Origin: Ianthella basta
Lineage: Eukaryota; Porifera; Demospongiae; Verongiida; Ianthellidae
Assembly (NCBI GenBank): GCA_964019415.1
Contig: OZ025868.1
Coordinates: forward strand, 12,771,623-12,835,622
Length of the DNA: 64,000 nucleotides
Direction of reading: 5' to 3'
The first letter of the stretch is position 1. The number at the start of each line of letters is the position of its first letter. Below the pieces are notes generated by a model that worked only from the letters and a program-made list of their open reading frames with translations, was not told the origin of the DNA and searched no databases. This document shows, in pieces, positions 28,400-46,590 of the stretch. The translations under genes were made by a program, and so were the position numbers.

Positions 28400-31300
28400 T
28401 GTGTTTGCTGTAGGGTATATAAAGATGCTGTAAGGCACATGTCAGGCAATGGAGCTCGTTAGAGTGTTCTGGTAGGTGCCTAACAAACATGGCAGAAAAC
28501 CACCAACAAAATGTGCTTAATGCATGTAATAGAAGATATAGGTGTGTGTTTATACAGCAGATGTGCCCAACAAATGCTCCATACAGTATACCACACTCAA
28601 ATGGAAATTGGATGGATGTATGGGTGAGGGGATGTGCACAAGTACACAGGCACTCCAATGTAGGGGATGGAAGATCAGAAGGATATTAACACAATCAAAC
28701 TTCAAGCAATTAAGCAAACACATTTTATGATGTGGAATGAATCATGAGCAGAATCACAGCAGGGGGAGGTGTTCAACAGACAGGATCGACTCTCAATTAC
28801 TGTACACAGTTTGGAGACTGATAGTAATTGTGTCTATAGTCAATGAAACTTGGCATAGAGGGGTGGATGTAAACACACGCACGCAATCACTATCGGTCAC
28901 TGAACCATATAATTGGGAGTCCTGTCCATTGGACTCCTCCCCCTGCTGTGATTGCACAATAGACCACCTTGTAAAGAAGCCTTAGGAGGGAGGGGGATAA
29001 AAACACTCAGGGGATACCCCTAAATATACGTAAGCTACATTTTGACACACACACAGACACATAGTACAGTAATTACTGTACTATGTCTCCATGTGTGTGT
29101 GGCAAATAGTTAAATAACTAGCACTGATGTAGCATGTGAATAGGTGTACACTGTACATACCAATGGTGGGTACGTCACTGTGACACTGTCCAGGGGGGAG
29201 CCTCTGTGCGACAGTGACTGCAGCACTGGAAGAGGTTTGATGTTACGGATGTGAAGTGTCCTCAATTGTGGCATGGTCTGGACACAAGTGGCCACTGCTG
29301 AAGATGTCTCATCACTGGATGACCGATCTAAGGTAGAGAAACGCAGCAATCATTGAGATCTGCATGACAGTGCACACAAGATTGAATGGGGTTGACCTTG
29401 AGTGGCTTCACAAACAGCAAGGACTGCTACACATTCATTTACACTTGACACATGTACACCACTCCATTGAACTCCACTTAGTAGAATGGGGTGATTGGAC
29501 ATTGCTTTGACAAACACACCATGCATTGCCTCAACATCAAACTGTTGCTAAGTGACAGTGGTTGCCAAGAGACAGTTGCAAATTACCACTCAGCATGTCC
29601 CCAAATGAGCAACACAGCATACACTGATTATACACAACCAAAACACACTTTCAGGGTGTAAGGGTGGCAAGGGGAGGGGCAGTGCTTCCAATGTATGTGC
29701 ATGTATGGGCCCAACCCATACATGTACATACCCCTATGTGGTATAGTACAGTTAGAGGCATGTAGTGATAGGCTCACCGCAAACATCAAGATCTGTAATA
29801 GAACGGTTGTCTTTGATTCCACTTAGTACAGGGAGGAGTACGGTGCTGTCACCATACAGCTCAAGTCTCTTCAGCTGACAGTGGGCAACCTTCTTCTCCA
29901 ACACACTGCTGTCACCCTGCACACATAACATACAGTGACAACAGTAAGAGAACAGATGGAGCATTCATACACTCGGGAAGTCAAACAGAGCTATAGGTCT
30001 AGTGTGGTCACTGACAAATGTCCATGATGTAATGTGATGCATCTCAAACTGCTTCACACATTTCACCTCAGAGTGGAAGTAAAACGGCACATGTTATGCA
30101 CTCAAACAACTCAAGTGTAGAAAGTAGGAGCATAAATAGGAGGAAGCCACACAGTGTATTCCTGATAACCACTCCTTCAGAGTCCACACCACATAACTAT
30201 ATACTAGTCCAATGCAAGGCGTTGCGGGGTGAGCATATACGCACATACACATGTACTCGTACATACAGTACACACAGCCACATCTACACACACATAGCTT
30301 CATACAGCCATGTACACACACACACACACGTACATATACATGCATAGCTACATGCATGCCAACACTTTCTGCAATATCTTGTTTAATACTGTACAGGAAG
30401 AACAAAGGTATTGGAATACATAAGAGTAATGAAATAGCTCAGACACGTTGTCAGACATTTCGGCACTTTTAAAATAGCCAAGCAATAGAAAAGGAGGATA
30501 GTATTCACTCTGTTTACCTAAGATACGTAGCTAGCTAGCCTACCTGTGCAGGACCACCGCTGTACCTGCACTTCATTGTCTGCTTGACTACAAGCGACAT
30601 CAATTTCCCTGTCCTTTGCCTGGCAGGGACAAAGCTTTGCCTGCTTTGCAGTTTCTGCCTGTTGCCTAGTTAGGACACATACACTTAATTGATATTAGCC
30701 ACACTGCAGCCGCCACACCTTTGAGCTCCCTTCTGGTGGCTCAGCGTCGTCACTCATTGTAGCATAGGGCAGAGGACAGGAAACGTACAGGCGCAATTAG
30801 GACAGGTATGGTGTGTGACAAACTAACAGACATTTAGGCCCCAAAGCCAGCCTAGATTGTAGAGTCACGCTACCTCATGATTTACATAGGGGCTCGTTTC
30901 ACTTGCCCCAACCAGTTGAACATGCACTACTTACTTCAACAGCACCAATGAGGGTAAGAGCCAACTCCTCCAATGGTCTGTGATCAAAGACCTCAGCCAG
31001 TGCCTCTGAAGTACAGCTTCCATACACTCTCAGTTTCAACCTCTTTAGTGACCCAGCAGCCTTACATAGTGCTCTAGCATCTACGTTCATGGGGGAAGGG
31101 AAACAAGGGAGAATGGAGGAACACAATAGAGACACATCTGACAGCTACACAAAGGGATACAGGGGGAATTCAGAGACATAGAGTACTTGCTGCCTTGGCA
31201 ACAGGTGATTGTACATAGTCATTTTATTGTGGAAATCACCCATTGCCATTGCTAAAGAGACAACAACTGAAGGGGTCACACATGCACAACCTCCATACAA

Positions 31301-34300
31301 CAGTGGACTACGTATACACTAACAATTAGTGTGGTCTCATTCACTCACCTTCAGTGAAGAACTGGTCCACAACTAGTGACAGTGACTGTAAAAGAGGATT
31401 GCACTGCACAACTGAGCAAACATGAAGGAAACTGGTGGGGGATAAGGAATATGGTGAAGTGTGTAGTTCAGTTAGGTGCTTGCACTTGGTGAGGCAGTGA
31501 GAGAGTACCATGGTGTCAAAAGGAGTGAGATACAATCTAAAGGTGAGACAGCTGTTTAACTGAGTGACAATGCTCTGGGTGAGAGACTCATTCTGAGACT
31601 CAAACAAAGCGTGAAATACATACAAAAGATAAGGATTCTTTAAGTCACATTTTGCAGGCAGGTCATCGCCTGTGGCAAGGATGGCCTCGCTGACCTCCAA
31701 AGACTTGAACTGTATTAGTCCAGCAAAATATCGGAGGACGACAGCAAACTTGGGGTTGTGGCGGTTCTTCGTCCAGAAGGAAGCTTGCTCCACCTCAGAC
31801 AACAGGGAGAGATGGTAAGCGCCAAAGAACTCCTGTTTAGTGGTGTGGCTGAAGTTCAGGGTGCTGAATGTTGCATAACCGGGGTCTTGGCTGGCATGGC
31901 AGTGGAGGAGGCCACTGAAGAAGGACTCATCCAGGGGCTGGTGAGGAGGGATGGAGAATAGGGGGCGCACATCAGCTTCTTGGAAGATGTAGTCAGGTGG
32001 TTCCTGGGAGAGACCTTTGAAGGCGAGGACACCGAGGGAAGACAACAAGTGCTTCACATCTGGTGGGAGGTCAGTGAGAGATTGGACAATTTGGTAATCT
32101 CTGCTCTCCGTCTTTTGCTTCTCTCGAGTGACAATCCTGGCAATGTAGGACTTGTAGCATTCGGTCATGGTTGAAGGGAACACCGACCTGCCTGCAACAC
32201 CGCGTTCGTAGATAGAACAGAAGATCAGTAAATTCATAGGAGTATAGGCTCCTCCCATGAGGTCTGGACGGGCCATCAGATCAGAAAACATGGCCTCCCC
32301 TTTGCCTGGCTCACTCTTGAAGAACTCTTTCACATATGACTTTACTGCTTCCTCATCAAATCCGAGTATTTCATAGAAGAGAGAGCTGTGCTCTTGTAGC
32401 AGTGGACACACACCGGGACGCGTGGACACTATGAAGTGTGCTTGGGGAAGCAGATGACCTTGCAAGAGAGCCGCTAGGACGGATCCATTGGGGTTGGTGA
32501 TCAGGCCACGCGTCTCATCGGCTCCATCGAAGATGATAAGTACATTCTCACCTTCGCTCTCCAGCAGTGCTTCTGCTGAGGCAGAACACTTCTTCCTTGG
32601 GATGTAGTACCGGAGAAGTTGCTCCAGACCATCTTCACTGTTGTCTTTCATTAGAGCTTGTGACACGGCCTTGTCACGCAGAGGGAAGTATAGGACGAGG
32701 GAGAAGTCACTCAGCTCATCGTTGGCCACTTTCTGACACAGGTGCTTGAGGAAAGTGGTTTTACCTGTGCCGGGCTGTCCGTGAAGAATTCGGTTTTGCT
32801 GGGTTCCTGCTCGAAGAAAGTCATCGACTGTCACTTGTTCAGTTGCTCCCTCGGACGTACGCCGTACGCCGCAGTCTCGGTATTGTTTCAGGAACTCACC
32901 CTGATCAAGGTCTCCCTTCTTACTCACTTCAGTGGCACTCTTCAGTACAGCTACTGTAGTGTACTGTACCTTCTGTCCTTCTGCGAAGGTTGTCCGTCGG
33001 TATCTGTCATAAGCAAGCCTCTTTGCATGTTGGAGTGGCTCTGGGAGGGCAGGACACACCTCCACCTGCAGGGGTGTGGAGGGTGATAGTGAGGATGGGG
33101 GAGGGTAGGGGATAGCTGGTGTGTTTAATTGCCAGCATTATAGTGGAGTTCATGGCACACTGTGAACTGACACAGGAGGTGGGACATGAACATTACTGCA
33201 TTGACATAGGTGTCAACCATGCAGTGGACCACAGAGGGACAAAGTACAGTACTGTGCATGAAAGTGGGGGGGTTCATTGAAATGGTGGGACTGAATCATG
33301 CAGGGTAATCTTTGGGTCAGAATCTGCCAACACATGTGTAAGAGAACGTGTGACTCATTTACAGCCTGTCTAGAATTCATCAAAATAAGACAAAAGGAGG
33401 AAGAGTGGGAAAGCAGGACAGTGGGACAGTGGTATCCATTTTGGTATATCTCGTCTAACTAGGTCAGTTGACACCTGTGTATTGTATAGTATTGTTTACT
33501 GTTAGTTGGATGTGTACTAGTGACATAAACCAGTAACTGCCAACAATGCCATACACAGAAGAATGATAGAATGGAGCAAATTGTGTTCACACATGTGTAC
33601 ACCCACACACTAACACCATAGGTCTATGCTTACACACAACACATGCAAACTTGCACTACACTGGATGAGGTACGTGTACAGGTGATTGAGAGGCTTTGCA
33701 CATTTCATTCCCTACAAACACACATTATACTACAGTACTACCAGTAGCCACACAACAATGTGGAGTGCCAACCAACTCACTGCATTAGTCCCAGTGGTGA
33801 CCACTGCAGGTGGACTGGGGGTGGGATCTGTGCACAAAGGAGCAACACGGGTAGAGTCAGGTGGAGCTCACCACTATGCACTACACTAGTCTCTCGTCAT
33901 GAACTCACTCATTCTATAATTCTATTATACTACTCTCTATTCTATTCTACTATACTATTATTATACATTCTATAAAACCGATAACATTAGACAATGCCAT
34001 CTGTGCTCACTCACACACAACACCTACCTTTGGCTAGTCTTTGCTTTAATTCCTGGCCCAATGCATTCATCTTTGGGTTGCCTTTGCAGTCAACAAGAAT
34101 GCCACAGACATTCAATAAGGCTTCTTTGGTGCACGTTCGTGTGAGACAATCATGCAGCAGTTGATTCTGCTGTGTAGCACTGTCAATTTTTCTGATACTT
34201 TTCAGATCACCATCTGAAATAATGCCGTGATATTTCAGATCAAATATGATGGCATCTGCATCCACATCAGTGATGAAACGCTGTCGGAAGTCGTCAAGGA

Positions 34301-35099
34301 CTTGTTCAGCTGCATATGTGGAAAGGGAAGAGTTGTGCTACACAAAACTGCCAACACCACAAGTTCACTGTAGGACCACCCTCCCTCCACCTACTCTCAG
34401 CAGGTGTGTGCACACAAAGGGCTATACATTAGTCTCACACAGCCAACCACTAGTTCTGCCTCCATTTTTATAAGCCGATGTCATCGCTAAGCAGGAATAC
34501 GGTCTGGTGTTCTGAGCAACCAGAACTTGGTGGCTCACTATTATGCAGTTACCATGTAACACATGATGTACACATTTCTCTTTGATGCCAAGCTCAAGAA
34601 GTCACAGTGGTTGCTAATGGCATTCAGAAAGATTACCTTGTTAACTATTCAAAATGGCCACCACATCACATGCAGTAATGATGGTCACCTACACATAGAT
34701 GCGGTCATCAAAGACCTATTGGCAGCTGGTCATGACCGAGAGCTATGAAGAGACAGTGGCTCATATCTTGGTGATGGAATGTCACACGGGCAAGCACCAA
34801 GGACTGCTCTTCAGTTGCACTACAAATCAGGCTAGAATCCTCCACATGCGCATGGCTAGTTACTAGTGATGTAGTTTGTGGCAATGGAAGCTGAGAAGGA
34901 GAATAGACCCACTTGGTGCCTACCATCTGTGCAAACATTATCACTCCATATATGGAAGTCACAGTACAACATACCTTGAACTGTGTCAGGCAGTGGTCCA
35001 GGGAGTAGGTGTGGCTCAGGGGGGGTGTCTGTTTCATCTGGGTCTTGTTCAGTTGCAGCCTCCTCCCCCTCCTCCTCCTCCTCCTCCTCCTCCTCCTCC

Positions 35100-35135
<36 letters not shown>

Positions 35136-35170
35136 CGGCCCAAGCACCACCTGCTAATGATACCTCCCAT
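27154..35170 (-). CDS. CARD-NACHT-LRR receptor (NLR)
   Basis: Nine minus-strand exons join in phase: 35170-34975, 34309-34028, 33827-33781, 33065-31349, 31080-30935, 30066-29971, 29916-29778, 29327-29161 and 27405-27154 (stop), about 1013 aa. Exon 1 starts MGGIIS, a match to the N-myristoylation motif, followed by a run of Asp then Glu coded by trinucleotide repeats. Exon 2 is a CARD-like helical domain (about 66-160: IIFDLKYHGIISDGDLKSIR). Exon 4 is the NACHT: P-loop GQPGTGKTTF, Walker B NVLIIFDGADE and sensor STRP, near residues 271-392. Later exons are degenerate LRRs (LKRLELYGDSTVLLPVL, LRTLHIRNIKPLPVL). The family senses microbial or danger signals in the cytosol and recruits CARD effectors; myristoylation would place it on a membrane. 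A further coding-looking segment at 29541-29397 does not fit the phase of the preceding donor. Confidence 0.85.
27490..27560. mobile_element. Possible terminal fragment of the TAGTCT element family
   Basis: The stretch agtctcctccacagcccacttctg ... aaagtggtctggtatcttt lines up by eye with the left terminal repeat of the element at 53565 (cccacttccgg ... aaaggtggtctggtggcttt). No partner arm was found nearby. It is in the last NLR intron. Confidence 0.35.
28185..28404. repeat. (TG)n microsatellite with CG interruptions
   Basis: About 220 bp of TG with interspersed gcgtatg and gcatatg words, in the last NLR intron. Confidence 0.97.
35037..35135. repeat. Adjacent trinucleotide repeats inside NLR exon 1
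   Basis: (CCT)n followed by (CAT)n on the plus strand codes for Glu11-like and Asp11-like runs of the NLR on the minus strand. The tract length is likely to vary between alleles. Confidence 0.9.
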
Positions 35171-35499
35171 TGTGGTGTGACAGTTGTAAACTGTAATGAT
35201 CAGAACAGTGCAATAGAGTGCATGTAGCAGCCTAACTCCACGTCCATCATTTCACTATATACCTTAATTAACTTAAATAAATACAACTTAATACAATAAC
35301 TATATACAATAGTTAACTTATGGCCCACAAGTGTGTCTGGTATCACGTACTCGCCCACTGTACGCTACACAGATTGTTTGACTAGCTGGCTACACCAAAT
35401 GTGTCCCGACCTCCAGACGCCAGTGGACTACTGGTAACCCCCCCCCCCCCCCCCCCCGGCCCATGTGGTGACACGCACTGTAGTGCGTACGTACAAAGG
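35171..35499. other. NLR upstream region
   Basis: Presumptive promoter side of the NLR gene. AT-rich up to about 35330, then a poly(C) run at 35439-35457. No clear core promoter element was recognised. Confidence 0.4.
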
Positions 35500-35696
35500 T
35501 AAGGTAGGGGAGGGGGTTCCGAACAAGATGGTGTTTCCGAACAGGGCGCCACGTTTCGCCTGCTCGCGGTAGAACAGCTTCCTTTTCTGTATGCAGTTAG
35601 CACAAGAGTCCATGTAAAAACTGACACAGTGAGAAGCTGTTCCTTCGAATGCAGACGGAGCGCGGCGCACTGTTCGGTAACCCCCTACTTTACTTA
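35500..35696. mobile_element. MITE, second copy of the 8552-8786 family
   Basis: Starts TAAGGTAGGGGAGGGGGTTC and ends with the complement gttcggtaaccccctacttt. The interior words agctgttc, gtatgcagttagcacaag and gaaggaacagctt match 8552-8786 in reverse orientation. It lies between the two-exon frame at 35907 and the NLR. Confidence 0.8.
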
Positions 35697-35906
35697 CTTT
35701 ACAGTCTCGATGTCTCACCGATCGCGAAAGAGACTAGTTTGGCCGACGGACCAGATCGCTTCCAACAAAGATCGATCTTTGCTTCCAATCACTTGGACGA
35801 GAGAGTGGATTGCACAAGCTACAAGGTAACGCCCCCAATCGCACACAACACTTCCGGCCGGGTTACCTCGCCTCGCTTCCTCGAGCCGTGCGAGGAGTCG
35901 TGCCTG

Positions 35907-36232
35907 TCATACGATGTGGTGGACAAACTCCATTGTAAAGTCAGATAAAGGTTTGTATCCTTTGCGGGACATCAGTCCGAAGGTGTGGTGCAACGAGTCT
36001 TCGTGGAAGATCGCACCTGTAGAGAAAGAATGATTACACAGTTACCTAGAGCCCAATTGTTTCTGTCAATGCTCGATCGGTAGCTAGCGAACTACGTGGC
36101 TAGTCAGAGGCTGAGCTACGTATATTTACCTGCGCTGCTGGGACACTGACTGGGGCTTTCTCCACTTGTAGGGGACGCGTCTGGTACTGCCTCCTCTACT
36201 TCAGGAAAGGCTTCTTCGCTTTTGTCCAACAT
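35907..36232 (-). CDS. Small two-exon frame, unknown function
   Basis: Exons 36232-36130 and 36016-35907 join in phase to 70 aa (start MLDKSEEAFPEVEEAVPDAS, end YKPLSDFTMEFVHHIV). The donor GTAAAT and acceptor CTCTACAG are good. The acidic, Ser-rich N-terminus is reminiscent of the PX-like protein at 26305 only in composition. It could be a separate short gene, an upstream exon pair of the NLR locus whose next exon was lost when the MITE at 35500 arrived, or chance. Reading it into the NLR exon at 35170 fails because the phase gives a stop. Confidence 0.3.
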
Positions 36233-36296
36233 CGCTAGCCGTAAGCTGTAGCTACCAACAACTCTGTCTTAAAGAATGACATTCCAGGTTGCTACG

Positions 36297-37020
36297 TTTC
36301 ATTAGACATAGGTAGACATAGGTATACATGGGTAGCATAGGTAGACATAGATATACATGGGTAGCATAGGTAGATATAGGTATCATAGGTAGACATAGGT
36401 ATACATGGGTAGCATAGGTATGCATGGGCAGCATAGGTAGACATAGCTATACATGGGTAGCATAGGTAGACATAGGCAGCATAGGTATACATGGGTAGCA
36501 TAGGTATACATGGGCAGCATAGGTAGACATAGGTAGACATAGATATACATGGGTAGCATAGGTAGATATAGGTATCATAGGTAGACATAGGTATACATGG
36601 GCAGCATAGCTATACATGGGCAGCATAGGTATACATGGGTAGCATAGGTATACATGGGTAGCATAGGTAGACATAGCTATACATTGGTAGCATAGGTAGA
36701 CATAGGTATACATGGGTAGCATAGGTATACATGGGTAGCATAGGTATACATGGGTAGCATAGGTATACATGGGCAGCATAGGTATACATGGGTAGCATAG
36801 GTATACATGGGTAGCATAGGTAGACATAGCTATACATTGGTAGCATAGGTAGACATAGGTATACATGGGTAGCATAGGTATACATGGGTAGCATAGGTAT
36901 ACATGGGTAGCATAGGTATACATGGGCAGCATAGGTATACATGGGTAGCATAGGTAGATATAGGTATCATAGGTAGATATAGGTATCATAGGTAGACATA
37001 GGTATACATGGGTAGCATAG
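36297..37020. repeat. Satellite of 19-bp units
   Basis: The unit gtatacatgggtagcatag alternates with shorter gtagacatag and gtagatataggtatcatag blocks, with two levels of higher-order repetition of about 160-170 bp (for example 36620-36780 against 36790-36950). The same unit forms the core of the MITE at 26169-26340. Open frames reading MLPMYTY repeats are artefacts. Confidence 0.95.
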
Positions 37021-37184
37021 GTAGACATACGTATAGTTATAGTATAGTCTAGTCTACTATAGTACAGTAAGGAATAGTATAGCTATAGTACAGTACAGTA
37101 TAGTATGGTATAGTCTAGTATAGTCTTATAATAGGATGTTGTGATGATGTCATATTGGATCCTCCCTTATATGTGCCATCTTCC
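37021..37184. mobile_element. Right terminus of a 26169-type element
   Basis: After a tatagt-rich stretch, 37126-37184 is identical over 59 bp to the right end of the MITE at 26169-26340 and ends in ...gtgccatcttcc. No matching left terminus was found at the left side of the satellite. This end faces the left end at 26169 as an inverted pair across the 11-kb segment. Confidence 0.75.
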
Positions 37185-37326
37185 GTTGTATAGCTAGAGT
37201 CTAGTCCGTCACAGCGCACCACGAACGTGACTTTCTTGGTGCTGTGAAGACGCGTACGATTTGCACAGCGCGGACGTTACAAGCATAATTGGCACAGACT
37301 TTAATCAAGGAAAGAGAGTCGACGCA
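37185..37326 (+). promoter_or_regulatory. Right piece of P450 copy 2 5' flank
   Basis: Resumes the match to copy 1 with gttgtatagctagagtctag and cacagcgcaccacgaacgtg, up to the ATG. This leaves about 140 bp of the ancestral flank attached to the gene. The CpG-rich distal part is 11 kb away. Confidence 0.8.
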
Positions 37327-44383
<7,057 letters not shown>

Positions 44384-44611
44384 GGTATGTGCTTCGTCAC
44401 AACCATACCCATATTAAATTGGATTCATAAGCGAATGTTCAGATTAATTAAAAGAGGTAGTGGCTCTTATAGTGACTTCTTGACTGCAGTTGTATTGTCT
44501 GCACCTTATTATTACAATTGCAGCAAATTTTGTATTTATGCATACCTTATAGCAAACGTGTCAGAAAACCAACAGTGATTGAAATAGCTATGCACTTTAT
44601 ATTAGTTATGA

Positions 44612-44714
44612 CACCCCCAGGAAGAATGTGGCTGATTTATTAGCACAAGGCCTGAGGACGTGAAGTGCCTAAGTGTGGAGTGCTTATCAATCAGCCACAT
44701 CCCGACTGGGGGTG
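44612..44714. mobile_element. 103-bp hairpin element
   Basis: About 35-bp arms open CACCCCCAG and include TGTGGCTGATT. The loop reads gaggacgtgaagtgcctaag then tgtggagtgc, a core shared with the hairpins at 55008 and 56569. It begins just beyond the right boundary of the P450 duplication unit (about 44598). Confidence 0.75.
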
Positions 44715-46590
44715 ATTTATTTGCCGAACAATCATGAGTGAATGTTAATTGGTTTCTGGCCAAATAAGGCACTGGGGAAATGCAGGCGAAGCCATTGCTG
44801 CACATGTTATTGGTTGGGAGAGCTAACCCTGATCACGATCGCGAGTTAAGTGAATCTGGCTGAAACGATTGATCCAACGGTCATATGTTATGTATACCTC
44901 TCGGGAAACCTGTTCGTTTTCGTAGGATACGTTTTTTTCCATCTCTTGAAACACGATTGGAGGTGCCAACGAGACTTGGCTGGTGAATCATGCGTCGGCG
45001 GAGGGTGCACCCAGAGGCATTGGAGGCGGAGGGAGCTGAGCTGGTGCAGAGGACCCTGACTGTGGAGGAGTACAGTGGATTGCAATTGGTTATCAGCGCA
45101 GCGGAGTTGACGGTAATCTATGTTGATTTGTTAGCCTACCTTCCTATATATGGCTCAATTTCCACTTTTTGTGAACGCACAAACAATTATTGTGTGTAGT
45201 AACTCATGTGCCTATCATACATCCACCCCTCAGATACCGTTCATCAGACAGTCACAAACAATTACTAATGGCCTGTGCCACCACCAGCTACTGTAATCAT
45301 TGCTAGCGCTAGCTGTTGCATATAATGATTGCTTGTGAATATGTGTTCGCTTGTGAATATAGGTCAGTGCTATTAATATCAGTGCTATCCAGCCAGTGTC
45401 ACCCAACTGGCACTATCCTTAATAAAAATACTATATAGCTGCCATTGTCATCCAGACACCAAGTAACATTTATATCCTCATTTAGAATGTTTTGTAGATC
45501 AAAAGCATCAGCAAAGCATTATGACAGTTTGGTACTGCATGGTGCTTTCGCTTGATTACTTGCTGGTCTGGGGACTTGAATCTCTTGCGTTGCAAATCCA
45601 ACAGTCTATTGCATTGTGATGTATCTTTCTGGCCATCAGCAATGCTGCATGCATCCTCAACTATGTGAACTATTGAAATACACGGGTAAGTTGCTAGCCA
45701 GTAGTTCGAGTTCAGGGGTGCCCCGGTGTTTCTAAACTTGAAATACTTGTTTGCATAATTCTAAGAATGTTTGCGCATGCATGGCCTGCCATTCTTCCAT
45801 GCTGATTGATCATGGATGATGATGCCGCACCGTCTAGTCCTACATCCTTGAATGCAGTGCCGAAGCAATGAATTTTTCATCATTGAACTAGTAGAAAGGC
45901 ATGCAATCCATAGCTAAAGTAAGTCTCCTGAAAGGAGATTCATCGCGACCGATTGTTGCATAACATTTCAAACTAAGAAGGGGGCTACAAATTGGTCCCA
46001 TGCATGCAGTTATAATAGTAATAGCTCTGCGAAAGCATAATGCAAACATAACCAGCAGAATGCTAAACATATGAAATGCCATGCACCCATTTCGACAATA
46101 ATAAATATTGTAGGAATGTTAACTCTTCAAAATGGATACCATGTCATTGCATAATTATGCAATATCCTGCTCCATGCTAAACTTACATAGGCACACTTAG
46201 CTAATCCTTTAATTGAGGATGGCTGCATGTCAATCTGTGTTATCCATGACGGTTGTACCGCAAAATTCAACTTTTGCTCTTTTGCTTTACCAATAATTAG
46301 GTTCATGTGAAAGTGTATATTCAATGTCATGGTGCTGCACATGCCAAAAGATTAATAATACTATTTAGTGGCTTGGCCCACCAACTATAATATTATAGTC
46401 CTGGCCTCATATATACATGCATGCATGCAACACAATTATTAGTATGAAACCTGACACTAATTGCTGACACCTCGCATAGCTAACGTTGAATCAATATCAT
46501 TCAAACACACACAAAAGTTCACCTTTAACTTCCTTTGTTACTTGTAGCTGTAGGTTGTTAATCAATTTATTTATTACACAGATACTATTT
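44715..46590. other. Intergenic, 1.9 kb
   Basis: A possible isolated first exon at 44990-45111 on the plus strand (MRRRRVHPEALEAEGAELVQ, then a donor ACGGTAATC) is too weak to call. 45822-45856 repeats the core of the foldback at 43147. Nothing else was recognised. Confidence 0.45.

Noticed and set aside
34680-34820. Possible LINE tail (ESYEETVAHILVMECH) inside an NLR intron
   Set aside because: Only one Cys and one His of the expected cluster are present and the flanks have no reverse transcriptase similarity.
35907-36232. Joining the small two-exon frame to the NLR as its first exons
   Set aside because: The only in-phase donor leads to a stop in the exon at 35170, and the MITE at 35500 lies between.
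36252-37028. Long minus-strand frame with YLCYPCIPMLPMYTY repeats
   Set aside because: It follows the 19-bp satellite, is open in more than one register, and has no non-repetitive part.
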